From an uncultured Acidobacteriota bacterium (GTDB taxonomy: Bacteria; Acidobacteriota; Terriglobia; UBA7540), in NCBI GenBank assembly GCA_937900045.1, contig CALCEB010000225.1, forward strand, positions 1 to 62,779: 62,779 bases of DNA. The letters run 5' to 3'. Position 1 is the first letter of the stretch. Each line of letters starts with the position of its first letter. The notes under the pieces are model-generated. The model was not told where the DNA came from and did not search any database. It saw only the letters and a list, made by a program, of their open reading frames with translations. Shown piece after piece: positions 37,685 to 45,938 of this stretch. A program made the position numbers and the translations under genes.

Positions 37685-38983
37685 ATGTCTCGAACAGAAG
37701 ACGAATCAAGAAGGCTCTTTATGAAGTCGCTCGGCGCCGGCGTGCCGGGCGCGGTGCTGAGCCTGCAAACCGGCAGCGCAAAGACGGCTGAGGTTCCATC
37801 TCCTGCAAACGGCCTAGCCGTCCGCACCATCCTGCCAGACACCGGTTTTGCCGAAGCTGGTGATGACGCGATTGCTTTTCGCAAGCACATCATCGATTTG
37901 GGCGCCAGCGAAACGTGCGCCGTGGCAGATATTAACCGGGATGGCCGCCTCGACATCGTCTCCGGTGAGAACTGGTATGAACAGACATCCTCCGGGGCAA
38001 AGGACGCGGGGCTGCAATGGATCAAGCACAAGTTTCGCACTCTGCCCTACATCAACTTTTACATTGACAACTTCAGCGACCTGCCGGTGGATGTCGACGG
38101 TGACGGCTATCCGGACATTGTGAGCTGTTCGTGGTTTTCAAAGCGTCTGGCTTGGTACAAAAACCCCGGCGGTCAATCCGGCCCTTGGGTTGAAACGGTG
38201 ATCCAGGATGGCTACAACGTTGAGTTCGCGTTTCTGGTTGATTTACTCAACAGCGGCACGCCTCGCCAGGTTCTCCCGGAGTTTGGTAATCCGGAAGCTC
38301 CGCTCTCTTGGTATGAAGTGGTGGGTGAAGGATCGCAGGCTCATTGGGTGCGGCACGAAGTGAGCCAGCAAAGCTACGGACATGGCATTGGCGCGGGGGA
38401 TGTGAACGGAGACGGCCGCAATGACATTGTAACTCCCAAGGGCTGGTTTGAAGCGCCTGCGGACCCTCGGGATGGAACCTGGACGTTCCATCCTGAATTC
38501 GATTTGGGAACAGTCGGGTTCATTTACGTGCATGATGTGAATGGCGACGGCCTTCCGGACCTGGTAACCAGCGCCGCGCATGGCTATGGCATCTTCTGGT
38601 ACGAGCAGAAGAAGGATCGCTCCGGCAACCGGGCTTGGCTTAAGCACGTTATTGACGATAGCTGGTCGCAGTCTCATGCCATGACCTTGGTGGATTTGAA
38701 TGGTGACGGCCAAATGGATCTCGTCAGCGGCAAACGCTACTTCGCCCACAACGGTCGCGATCCTGGCTCCCACGAGCCTCTCGGCGTTTACTGGTACGAA
38801 CCCATGAAAGCGGCCGGGGAAGTGCAATGGAAACGACATATCATTGATTACAGCACGCGCACCGGGGGAGGCATGCAGATTCCGGTGATTGATATTGACG
38901 GAGACGGCGACTTGGATATCATCGTGGCTGGGAAATCCGGTCTTTATTTTTTTGAGAACTTGATGAAGTTGCCCGCAACCTGA
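37685..38983 (+). CDS. Twin-arginine-exported FG-GAP/VCBS repeat protein
   Basis: 432 residues from ATG 37685 (GGAG 6 bases upstream). SRRLFMKSLGAGVPGAVLSL is a very good twin-arginine signal. Six repeats with calcium-loop-like motifs follow (DINRDGRLDIV, DVDGDGYPDIV, DVNGDGRNDIV, DVNGDGLPDLV, DLNGDGQMDLV, DIDGDGDLDII), each paired with a W/F-Y-x-x strand such as NWYEQ or AWYKNPGG. This makes a beta-propeller of the FG-GAP type. Function is not known for this group; calcium-dependent binding to a glycan or protein outside the cytoplasm is plausible. No catalytic motif is seen. Confidence 0.85.
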   Translation: MSRTEDESRRLFMKSLGAGVPGAVLSLQTGSAKTAEVPSPANGLAVRTILPDTGFAEAGDDAIAFRKHIIDLGASETCAVADINRDGRLDIVSGENWYEQTSSGAKDAGLQWIKHKFRTLPYINFYIDNFSDLPVDVDGDGYPDIVSCSWFSKRLAWYKNPGGQSGPWVETVIQDGYNVEFAFLVDLLNSGTPRQVLPEFGNPEAPLSWYEVVGEGSQAHWVRHEVSQQSYGHGIGAGDVNGDGRNDIVTPKGWFEAPADPRDGTWTFHPEFDLGTVGFIYVHDVNGDGLPDLVTSAAHGYGIFWYEQKKDRSGNRAWLKHVIDDSWSQSHAMTLVDLNGDGQMDLVSGKRYFAHNGRDPGSHEPLGVYWYEPMKAAGEVQWKRHIIDYSTRTGGGMQIPVIDIDGDGDLDIIVAGKSGLYFFENLMKLPAT

Positions 38984-38994
38984 CCCTTTACGAT

Positions 38995-39145
38995 CTTCCG
39001 GTGCTGTCATCCTGAGCGGAGCGAAGGATCACTGTATTTGACCTCTTCCTCGGCAGCGCAATTGGAGATGCTTCGCGGAGTTTACCCTGAATGAAATACC
39101 GGGATCCTTCGCTTCGCTCTGGATGACAGTGAAGGGCTCGGAATG
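38995..39145. repeat. Intergenic inverted repeats of the CTGAGCGNAGCGAAGG type
   Basis: TGTCATCCTGAGCGGAGCGA at about 39006-39025 and its complement GGATCCTTCGCTTCGCTCTG at about 39102-39121 form long inverted arms. A further short piece CCTGAGCGCAGCGAAGGGAT is at about 40193-40212. This is a widespread bacterial repeat. The 184-base gap before the next gene holds nothing else. Confidence 0.6.
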
Positions 39146-39221
39146 ACAGCGAAGAACTCTTATCCAGGTGAGGCCGGAGCGTTCACCCGCAGAAATTCGT
39201 AATACAGAGAAGAGGTTCCTT

Positions 39222-40157
39222 ATGAATCAAGTTCGGCTTTCAATCGGCAGTTGGGCCTACTGCTTCGGTCCCTATCAAGAGAATCCAGTGCCGTTCGATA
39301 CGGTGATTGGCAAGCTCGCTGACCTGGGGTTTGACGGGGTCGAGTTGGGCGGCTTCGTGCCGCATCCCAATCCGTCAGAATGTGACACCCAGAGCAAGCG
39401 CGCTGAGTTGAGGAAGAAAGTAGAGAGCAATGGCCTAAGCTTCTCAGGACTGGCGGCAGACCTCTGGTCGTGTCCCATCATCCCGCAGAAAGATAATTCC
39501 GAGTGGATGTCCACCTTCGAACAAAATCTGAACTTCGCGAATGACCTCGGAATCGATTGCATCCGGGTAGACAGTGTCAGTCCGCCCGATATTTTTGAAA
39601 AGGAGAGCATCGAGCCCCAACGCGGCTGGGAGCGCCTGGTCACCACATTTCAATCCGCTGCGCAAAAAGCGGCAGACCGCGGCATCCGGGTGGTTTGGGA
39701 GTTCGAACCGGGATTCGCCTTCAATAAGCCGTCAGAGATCATTCGTATGGCGGATGACGTGGGCCACCGGAACTTTCGTGTGCTCTATGACACTTGCCAC
39801 GCCCACATTTGCGCGACCGTTGGCGCGCGCCAGCCAGGCCCCAAGGAGACTTTGCCGGGCGGCGCCTTGGAGCTTCTCACGCGCCTGCGCGGCAAGATTG
39901 GCCACGTACACTTGATTGACTCGGACGGTACGCTTCATCACGACGAAACCAGCACCCATGCCCCGTTCGGACAGGGTGTCCTCGACTTTGACCAACTGAT
40001 TCCGCAATTGCTCCGTTCGGAGGTTCCCACCAATTGGTGGACGATCGACCTCTGCTTCTGGCCGGATGCGTGGGAAGTTACGGCGGATGCCAAGAAGTTT
40101 CTGGACGGCATGGCCCGAAAATACGTGGCCAAGGCATCAGCGCCAGGCATCGGATAG
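39222..40157 (+). CDS. TIM-barrel sugar isomerase/epimerase (xylose isomerase-like)
   Basis: 311 residues from ATG 39222 (AGAGG 7 bases upstream); a longer frame from 39168 is not supported. AP-endonuclease-2/xylose isomerase barrel: GFDGVELGGFVPHPNPSE, FGIDCIRVDSV-like strand (LGIDCIRVDSV), RVVWEFEPGFAFNKP (metal Glu), RVLYDTCHAHI (Asp, His), GHVHLIDSDGTLHHD and WTIDLCF. The metal site is complete. Substrate unknown; relatives include inosose isomerases and hydroxypyruvate isomerases. The next gene is a Gfo/Idh/MocA oxidoreductase on the same strand, a pairing often seen in inositol or sugar-oxidation operons. Confidence 0.8.
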   Translation: MNQVRLSIGSWAYCFGPYQENPVPFDTVIGKLADLGFDGVELGGFVPHPNPSECDTQSKRAELRKKVESNGLSFSGLAADLWSCPIIPQKDNSEWMSTFEQNLNFANDLGIDCIRVDSVSPPDIFEKESIEPQRGWERLVTTFQSAAQKAADRGIRVVWEFEPGFAFNKPSEIIRMADDVGHRNFRVLYDTCHAHICATVGARQPGPKETLPGGALELLTRLRGKIGHVHLIDSDGTLHHDETSTHAPFGQGVLDFDQLIPQLLRSEVPTNWWTIDLCFWPDAWEVTADAKKFLDGMARKYVAKASAPGIG

Positions 40158-40294
40158 CGCCCCGTCCCGCGGCACTTGTTGGCAGAGCCTGCCCTGAGCG
40201 CAGCGAAGGGATGCCAGCCCCAAGGCCCGCAAGGTTGATGGGGCGCGTAGGCGGCGCAGGCTGTTTTGAAGTTCTATGTATCGGCGGAGGTTTT

Positions 40295-41446
40295 ATGGCC
40301 AAGGCGTTGAATATCGGCATGATCGGCCACGGTTTCATGGGCCGCGCGCATTCCAACGCCTATCACCGGGTGAACCAGTTTTTTGATGTGGCATTCCGGC
40401 CGGTCCTCAAGGCCGTGGCGGGGCGCGATGGAGAGTCCACTCAGACTTTTGCCCGCCGGTGGAGTTGGCAGCGTGCAGAAACCGACTGGCGCAAGTTGGT
40501 AGACGCGCCGGACATCGACGCCATCGACATTTGCTCGCCCAATAACACCCACTGTGAGATAGCTCTGGCGGCAGCCGAGGCAGGCAAGATCATCCTCTGT
40601 GAAAAGCCACTGGCCATGAACCTCGCTGAGGCGCGCCAAATGACCACGGCGGTGGAACAGTCTGGCAAGCCGAATATGGTGTGGTTCAATTACCGCCGCG
40701 TGCCAGCTATCACCTTGGCCAAGCAAATCATCGACGAAGGCCGCCTGGGTAAAATCTTCCACTATCGCGCGGCGTATCTTCAGGACTGGACGATCTCTTC
40801 CAAAGTGCCGGTGGGCGGCGCGGGGACTTGGCGTCTGGATAAGGATGTCGCCGGGGCGGGAGTATCGGGCGACCTTTCCACTCACAGCGTGGATACCGCC
40901 CTATGGTTGAATGGCCCGGTGGAGCGCGTCAGCGGCATGACGGAGATTTTCATCAAGGACCGAAAGCGGCCTGATGGAAGCCCGGCACGGGTCGAGATCG
41001 ACGACGTCTGCACCTTCCTGGTGCGATTCGTCAACGGGTCAAACGGCACTTTTGAGGCCACCCGCTATGCGCGCGGCAATAAGAACAAAAACTGCTTTGA
41101 GGTGAACGGCGAAAACGGCTCCCTCTACTTTGATTTGGAAAATATGCACCAGCTTCAATACTTCAACCATCAGGACCCGGAACACCTTCAGGGCTGGCGG
41201 ACCATTCTGGTCACAGGCGCGGAGCATCCTTACATGTCCCATTGGTGGGTTCCGGGCTGCGTCATTGGCTATGAGCATACGTTTGTCAATGCCTTGGCGG
41301 ACTTCCTGAAGTATCTGCAAACGGGAGAACGGATTCGCCCCGATTTCCGGGATGCGCTGGAGACTCAAGCTATGATGGATGCCGTCCTGGAAAGCGCCGG
41401 CGTCGGAAAATGGGTGACTCCGGCAACCGCTGACCGCAGCATTTAG
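40295..41446 (+). CDS. Gfo/Idh/MocA family NAD(P)-dependent oxidoreductase
   Basis: 383 residues from ATG 40295 (CGGAGG 4 bases upstream). The open frame reaches back to 40034 over a repeat and should not be used. Rossmann domain (IGMIGHGFMGRAHSNAY), the EKP motif (CEKPLAMNLAEA, Lys-Pro of the family) and the C-terminal alpha/beta domain with DLSTHSVDTALWL, whose Asp/His/Asp pattern is typical. Such enzymes oxidise or reduce the C1/C2/C3 carbinol of sugars, inositols or amino-sugars. Substrate unknown; likely in one operon with the isomerase upstream. Cytoplasmic. Confidence 0.88.
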   Translation: MAKALNIGMIGHGFMGRAHSNAYHRVNQFFDVAFRPVLKAVAGRDGESTQTFARRWSWQRAETDWRKLVDAPDIDAIDICSPNNTHCEIALAAAEAGKIILCEKPLAMNLAEARQMTTAVEQSGKPNMVWFNYRRVPAITLAKQIIDEGRLGKIFHYRAAYLQDWTISSKVPVGGAGTWRLDKDVAGAGVSGDLSTHSVDTALWLNGPVERVSGMTEIFIKDRKRPDGSPARVEIDDVCTFLVRFVNGSNGTFEATRYARGNKNKNCFEVNGENGSLYFDLENMHQLQYFNHQDPEHLQGWRTILVTGAEHPYMSHWWVPGCVIGYEHTFVNALADFLKYLQTGERIRPDFRDALETQAMMDAVLESAGVGKWVTPATADRSI

Positions 41447-41529
41447 CGCCGGCCTTCCTATCGTATTGGCGCATTCCGGTGTGATAGCTTTGGGAGCGGT
41501 CTGAATCCGGGGAGAATAGAGCATTAGAG

Positions 41530-42081
41530 ATGGCGACTCCTTCGTTCACCATAACTGGATTTTACCAAGACAAGTTCATCAAGACCCACCGCCTATCAGG
41601 GCATGAGGGCGGCGTGTGTAGAGGATTGGTAATCGCCTGGCTCTCGGCCAACGGAGACTTGAACTCGATCAACCAAGCTCAGGTTCAGGACGCGGCTAGA
41701 ATCACGGATGCCATGGAAAGCGCCGATTTAGGAGGATACCTTGCGGTTTATGGCCTCATTCAAGTCGGCGACCCTCTCGAAGGCGAGGATCTCGGAAACC
41801 CGGGAAAAAGGGAAGAGGTCCTCAAGTTCCTTTGTCAACCCGGCTATTATTTCATTGGCCTCCATAATGCGGAAGCCACGGCAGGGCACGCTCTGGGTGC
41901 GATTAAAAAACCAACTGGCGGAAGTTGGTTTGACCCAAACAACTCCCAAAACGTCCTTTCGTCCGACGCTCTCTATCGGCGGAGTCTGGAATATATCATC
42001 AAGCTGTACGTGTGGGGAAAAGAGTACAAGGAATACATCATCTCTAGAACAAGTGAATCATTCGGAGCGTTCTCCAGGTAA
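41530..42081 (+). CDS. Small protein with a YopT/AvrPphB-type (peptidase C58-like) catalytic triad
   Basis: 183 residues, no signal peptide, cytoplasmic or secreted by another route. It resembles no housekeeping family I know. The order and wording of three motifs match C58 cysteine proteases: GGVCRGLVIAWL (Cys30), AGHALGAI (His120) and SWFDPNN (Asp135). The His-Asp distance is 15, the same as in AvrPphB. In the known family Cys, His and Asp form the triad and effectors cleave host membrane-bound or kinase proteins. Unlike YopT it lacks a long N-terminal targeting region. The ribosome site is weak. Alternative: an unrelated papain-like fold. The function is inferred from motifs only. Confidence 0.6.
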   Translation: MATPSFTITGFYQDKFIKTHRLSGHEGGVCRGLVIAWLSANGDLNSINQAQVQDAARITDAMESADLGGYLAVYGLIQVGDPLEGEDLGNPGKREEVLKFLCQPGYYFIGLHNAEATAGHALGAIKKPTGGSWFDPNNSQNVLSSDALYRRSLEYIIKLYVWGKEYKEYIISRTSESFGAFSR

Positions 42082-42238
42082 GGCTGACTGCAGTTCGTTG
42101 GAATGTACAACGGGACCGGGCTTGGCCTCAACCTGGCCGGTTTCTCCCTCAAACGCTGAGCAAATGCCCTATTCCAACGCGGGAACGGTTGGGCTGGAAG
42201 CTGCCAGCCGTTGCGTATCACAGGAAGGAAAACACTCA

Positions 42239-43750
42239 ATGTTCAGCAAAGTCCTGGTTGCAAACCGGGGCGAAATCGCGGTCCGCGTCATGCGGACATG
42301 CCGCGAAATGGGTATTCAGACGGTGGCCGTCTATTCCGAAGCGGACCGGAACGCGCTGCACGTCCGCTACGCGGACGAAGCCTACCCGATTGGTCCGGCG
42401 CCCTCCGTGGAAAGCTACTTGCGAATTGATAAGATCATTGCCGCGGCAAAACAGGGCGGCGCACAAGCCATCCACCCCGGTTACGGATTTCTCTCTGAAA
42501 AGCCGGAGTTCGCCCGGGCCTGCGATGCGGAGAAACTGGTTTTCATCGGTCCTTCAGCACGCGCCATGGAGTTAATGGGGTCGAAGACGGCGGCCCGCCG
42601 CGCCCTGATGGCAGCGAATTTGCCCGTCGTTCCTGGCACGGATCATGACCTTCCGGATTTTGATGAAGTGCGCAAGGCCGCAGCCCATATCGGTTATCCG
42701 GTGATGCTGAAGGCTTCGGCGGGCGGAGGCGGCAAAGGTTTGCGCACGGTTCGGAGCGCGGAGGAACTGGAATCATCCTATCGCACCGCCCGCTCAGAGG
42801 CGCAAAACGCCTTCAATGATCCTTCAGTCTACATTGAAAAATATATCGAGCGTCCGCGCCACATTGAGATTCAGCTTCTTGGGGACACGTACGGCGATTT
42901 GATCTATCTGGGGGAGCGCGAGTGTTCCCTTCAGCGGCGCCACCAGAAGGTGATGGAGGAGAGCCCGTCGCCCTTTGTCGATGCGGACCTGCGGGCGCGC
43001 ATGGGCGAGACGGCCGTGAAAATCGGCAAAATCGCCGGCTATACCAATGCCGGGACCGCAGAATTTCTGGTGGACGCTAATAAAAATTTCTATTTTCTGG
43101 AAATGAACACGCGTCTCCAGGTGGAACATCCCGTCACTGAAGCCGTGACCGGATTGGATCTGGTGAAGGAGCAGCTTCGCGTCGCTGCACAGGAACCATT
43201 GCGCCTCAAACAGACCGATGTCCACCTGCGGGGCGCGGCGATTGAATGCCGCATTTATGCGGAAGACCCTGGAAACAGTTTCTTTCCGTCCCCCGGCTTG
43301 ATTCGCGGACTGGAGGTTCCAGTGGGCTTCGGGCTGCGCGATGATAGCGGGGTCTACGAAGGCTGGCGGGTGCCGCTGGATTACGATCCCATGCTGTCCA
43401 AGCTCATTGCCTGGGGCAACGACCGCGCAGAAGCCATCGCCCGCCTGCGCCGGGCCCTCGATGAGTACCGGGTTTCCGGGATTAAGACGAATATCCAGTT
43501 TTTCCGCAGGATTCTGGACCATCCGGATTTCGTTACAGCCCGGTTTGACACAGGTTGGGTTGATCGGCTGACTCAAGAAATGCCGGAGGATCGTCCGGAC
43601 ACCGATTCCGAGGCAACGACGGCTGCGATCCTGGCGGCCGTTCTTGAGACCTTGCGGCGCCGGTCAGCTTCTTCCGCTCTCGCGGCCAACCGCACTGGCA
43701 ATGGATGGAAGTCTGCAGGCCGGCAGGCGATGCTGAACCGGTCGAGGTAA
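42239..43750 (+). CDS. accC: Biotin carboxylase (acetyl-CoA carboxylase subunit C-like)
   Basis: 503 residues. The ATG at 42239 begins MFSKVLVANRGEIAVRV, the conserved start of the family; the frame is open back to 41741 but that extension overlaps the preceding gene and is spurious. ATP-grasp enzyme with GYGFLSE, GGGGKGLRTV, HIEIQLLGD, ERECSLQRRHQKVMEESPSP and EMNTRLQVEHPVTE. It carboxylates biotin on the partner carrier encoded directly downstream. The C-terminal ~55 residues (from RLTQEMPEDR) are longer than usual. No carboxyltransferase is in the window, so it could serve acetyl-CoA, propionyl-CoA or pyruvate carboxylation. Confidence 0.92.
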   Translation: MFSKVLVANRGEIAVRVMRTCREMGIQTVAVYSEADRNALHVRYADEAYPIGPAPSVESYLRIDKIIAAAKQGGAQAIHPGYGFLSEKPEFARACDAEKLVFIGPSARAMELMGSKTAARRALMAANLPVVPGTDHDLPDFDEVRKAAAHIGYPVMLKASAGGGGKGLRTVRSAEELESSYRTARSEAQNAFNDPSVYIEKYIERPRHIEIQLLGDTYGDLIYLGERECSLQRRHQKVMEESPSPFVDADLRARMGETAVKIGKIAGYTNAGTAEFLVDANKNFYFLEMNTRLQVEHPVTEAVTGLDLVKEQLRVAAQEPLRLKQTDVHLRGAAIECRIYAEDPGNSFFPSPGLIRGLEVPVGFGLRDDSGVYEGWRVPLDYDPMLSKLIAWGNDRAEAIARLRRALDEYRVSGIKTNIQFFRRILDHPDFVTARFDTGWVDRLTQEMPEDRPDTDSEATTAAILAAVLETLRRRSASSALAANRTGNGWKSAGRQAMLNRSR

Positions 43751-43759
43751 GTACGGATC

Positions 43760-44305
43760 ATGAAATTTGAAGTGGAAGTCAGTTCGGGCGGTCGCCGCGA
43801 TGAGGTTGAAGTGGAGGTCGGCACAGCTCTCTCATGCGACGTCACTAGGGGAAGACTGGACTTTGTCCTGGACGGCGAAAGCAGGTCCGCTGATTGGTCT
43901 GAGGTTTCAACGGGCATTTACTCGATTCTCCTGGGCGGAAAGTCGCACGAGGTCCGCACCTTCTGCGACGGCCCGGACGGGCGGCGTACGAACGGTCACT
44001 TTATCATTTCGACGGGGGGCGTTGAATTCGACGTAAACATCCGCGACTGCCGCACGCGGCGGGAGAAATCACCCGTGGAGGCGGGCGGCGCGACGCTGGA
44101 GATTCGTGCTCCAATGCCCGGGCGGATCGTAAAGGTTTTGATAAGCCAAGGCCGGCAGGTGGAGTCCGGCGATGGACTGGTGGTGATCGAAGCCATGAAA
44201 ATGCAGAATGAGATTCGTGCTCCGCGCCCGGGAAGGGTAGAAAAAATCTTAGTGGAGGAAGGGAACGGCGTTGAGGCGGGGGCCAGCTTGCTTCTCTTGG
44301 TATGA
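43760..44305 (+). CDS. Biotin carboxyl carrier protein of an acyl-CoA or 2-oxo-acid carboxylase
   Basis: 181 residues, 9 bases after the biotin carboxylase. The C-terminal ~70 residues are a biotinyl domain: APMPGRIVKVLISQG, EAMKMQNEIRAP (biotinylated Lys147) and VEEGNGVEAGASLLLLV. The N-terminal ~105 residues form a beta-rich region (FEVEVSSGGRRDEVEVEVG, YSILLGGKSHEVRTF) resembling the BT-type linker domain of propionyl/methylcrotonyl-CoA carboxylase carrier subunits rather than classical AccB. This argues for a non-fatty-acid carboxylase. Its carboxyltransferase must be encoded elsewhere. Confidence 0.85.
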   Translation: MKFEVEVSSGGRRDEVEVEVGTALSCDVTRGRLDFVLDGESRSADWSEVSTGIYSILLGGKSHEVRTFCDGPDGRRTNGHFIISTGGVEFDVNIRDCRTRREKSPVEAGGATLEIRAPMPGRIVKVLISQGRQVESGDGLVVIEAMKMQNEIRAPRPGRVEKILVEEGNGVEAGASLLLLV

Positions 44306-44368
44306 AATGGACTGGAGCGCAGGACAGTTGCGGCGCCTGCCCCGCATCGCCCGGCCACCCTTTGCATA

Positions 44369-44496
44369 CATGAGGACACAAGTCGGCGACGGGCATTTGC
44401 TGTAGCGCCGCTCGGAGCTTGCCCTGGCAGGGAGCGGCGAAATCCGCCGGTCACAGACCGGCGCTACAGAACCGGGTGTCGCCGACTTACGACCGT
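44369..44496 (+). repeat. Dispersed 128-bp palindromic repeat, family A, copy 3
   Basis: Full copy with arms CACAAGTCGGCGACGGGC and GTCGCCGACTTACGACCGTG around the shared core. It lies between two convergent genes (ends at 44305 and 44602), where a hairpin could serve as a two-way terminator; there is no clear T-run. Confidence 0.75.
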
Positions 44497-44601
44497 GAGT
44501 ATAATTAACTGGACGGCGCAACCCCCATCCTGCTACTGCGTTTCCCGGTAGATGCCGGAGTCGCGGCGAACCCGTAATTCCGATGTTGCACGGACATCAC
44601 A

Positions 44602-45669
44602 CTAATGAAGGGCCTCGGCGTTGCCCGCGGATTCAACGATCTTCTGCGCCAGAAAGTTCTCCACTTTGGCGCGGTCGCGCAGGACCTCGATGTAGGCGGC
44701 CTTAAGAGCTTCTTCCTTCTCATTGGTCAGACTCTGGCGGATGGAGCTCTGCACTTGCGGGTCCGAAAGTTCCCGCTGGCCGGCCTCCTCGCGGCCCAAC
44801 AGCTTGATGATGTGGTAGCCCCTGCCATCGTGGATGATCCCGCCGATTTCTCCCACCTGCATCGAAGCGATGGTCTGGGCCAGCGGACGATTTGAGGCAA
44901 GCGCCGAGGCGGGAATAAAGCCCATGTCTCCCCCGCCCGGCGCCGTGCGGGGATCCTCTGAATATTCCTGCGCGAGTTTGGAGAAATCGGCTCCTTTTTT
45001 GAGCTGTGTATCGAGAGCCCTCACTTTGCGCTGCGCCTCGACCTCGTTCTTGGCGTCGTCGTTCATCAAATTGCGAATCTGCGGGTCCTGGACGGGTGTC
45101 ACCAGGATTTGCGCCAGGTGGTATTCGGTCTCGGGAACCTTAAAGTTCGCCTTGTTGCGATTGTAATAATCAGCGATTTCGGCGTCGGTCACGGCAATCC
45201 GGGAAATAATTTCTTTATTGATTAGCTTCTCAATGGTTAGAGTTTTACGAACTTCCTGGCGCAGCGTGGCTTCCGTCAGTCCCTGACCGCTCAGCCGCTT
45301 TTCGAACTCTTCCTTGGAATAGGGACTGCGCAGCCCCGCGATCCTCGTATCCACCTCGGCTTCAGAGACCGTGATATGGGCGTGGGCCGCGTGCTCAACA
45401 AGGATTTGATCGTCGATTAACTCATTTAAAATATTAAGCCTGGCGGAGAGGGCTTGCTCCGGCTTGCTGGAATCGGGGAGTGCGGCCATGCGGTTCTTGT
45501 AATAGGTCTCCACTTGGGCGCGGGAAATGGGGGTGCCGTCCACCTTTGCCCAGATTCCGCCGTTTGATGGGGTTTTCTTGCTGCATCCAGCCAAGACAAG
45601 GGCAATCCCCACGAGGACCGAATTTAGGACTCGCATAACCTTCGTGTTGGAACTCTGACTTTTGACCAT
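44602..45669 (-). CDS. Parvulin-type peptidyl-prolyl isomerase lipoprotein (SurA/PrsA-like)
   Basis: 355 residues from ATG 45669. A start at 45636 is equally possible, as the lipobox LVLAGCS begins about 12 residues after it. Lipoprotein signal with Cys at the lipobox, then a helical chaperone part (PDSKPEQALSARLNILNELID, about 50-170), and a parvulin domain (about 205-305: ETEYHLAQILVTP, FSKLAQEYSEDPRTAPGGGDMGF, GGIIHDGRGYHIIKLL). It folds outer-membrane proteins or assists beta-barrel delivery, anchored in the periplasm. The single parvulin domain and lipid anchor resemble PrsA more than SurA. Confidence 0.88.
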   Translation of the reverse strand: MVKSQSSNTKVMRVLNSVLVGIALVLAGCSKKTPSNGGIWAKVDGTPISRAQVETYYKNRMAALPDSSKPEQALSARLNILNELIDDQILVEHAAHAHITVSEAEVDTRIAGLRSPYSKEEFEKRLSGQGLTEATLRQEVRKTLTIEKLINKEIISRIAVTDAEIADYYNRNKANFKVPETEYHLAQILVTPVQDPQIRNLMNDDAKNEVEAQRKVRALDTQLKKGADFSKLAQEYSEDPRTAPGGGDMGFIPASALASNRPLAQTIASMQVGEIGGIIHDGRGYHIIKLLGREEAGQRELSDPQVQSSIRQSLTNEKEEALKAAYIEVLRDRAKVENFLAQKIVESAGNAEALH

Positions 45670-45723
45670 GATTAGGATTTTAACCTCAGACCGGAAAAAA
45701 TGGGGAACTAAAGGGCGCAAGGC

Positions 45724-45848
45724 GGTGGTGGTGCAATTTGGCTGCTGTAGCGGCGGTCTGCGACCGCCGAACTTGAATTCCCAACGGTTTTCGGCGCTCC
45801 CTGTCAGGGCAAGCTCCGAGCGCCGCTACAGCAAACTGCACCACTACC
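45724..45848. mobile_element. Non-autonomous inverted-repeat element with 8-bp target duplication, copy 3 (hybrid core)
   Basis: 125 bp. Ends are GGTGGTGGTGCAATTTG and CAAACTGCACCACTACC. Flanks are CGCAAGGC at 45716-45723 and CACAAGGC at 45849-45856, 7 of 8 identical. Its core mixes two families: CGGTCTGCGACCG and CTCCCTGTCAGGGCAAGCTC belong to the 128-bp family A, while the ends and outer stem CTGTAGCGGCG belong to the mobile family. Confidence 0.75.
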
Positions 45849-45883
45849 CACAAGGCGCAGGCCTTCTTGCCAGGCAGCATTTC

Positions 45884-45892
45884 TGGTATATT
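45884..45892 (+). promoter_or_regulatory. Extended -10 promoter element for rpmB
   Basis: TGGTATATT fits TGN-TATATT, an extended -10 box, with TTCTTG at 45864-45869 as a weak -35 at 17-base distance. This gives a leader of about 40 bases before the rpmB start. Confidence 0.45.
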
Positions 45893-45938
45893 AGGAAAAG
45901 ACACGATGGTTCAATAGCAGAACAGGAGACTTTCGAAA

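Noticed and set aside
40034..40294. An extended start for the Gfo/Idh/MocA gene
   Set aside because: It crosses the previous gene and a CTGAGCGCAGCGAAGG repeat; ATG 40295 has CGGAGG upstream and the Rossmann motif starts right there.
41741..42238. A long N-terminal extension of the biotin carboxylase
   Set aside because: The frame runs through the C58-like gene in another frame; the conserved MFSKVLVANRGE start at 42239 fits the family length.
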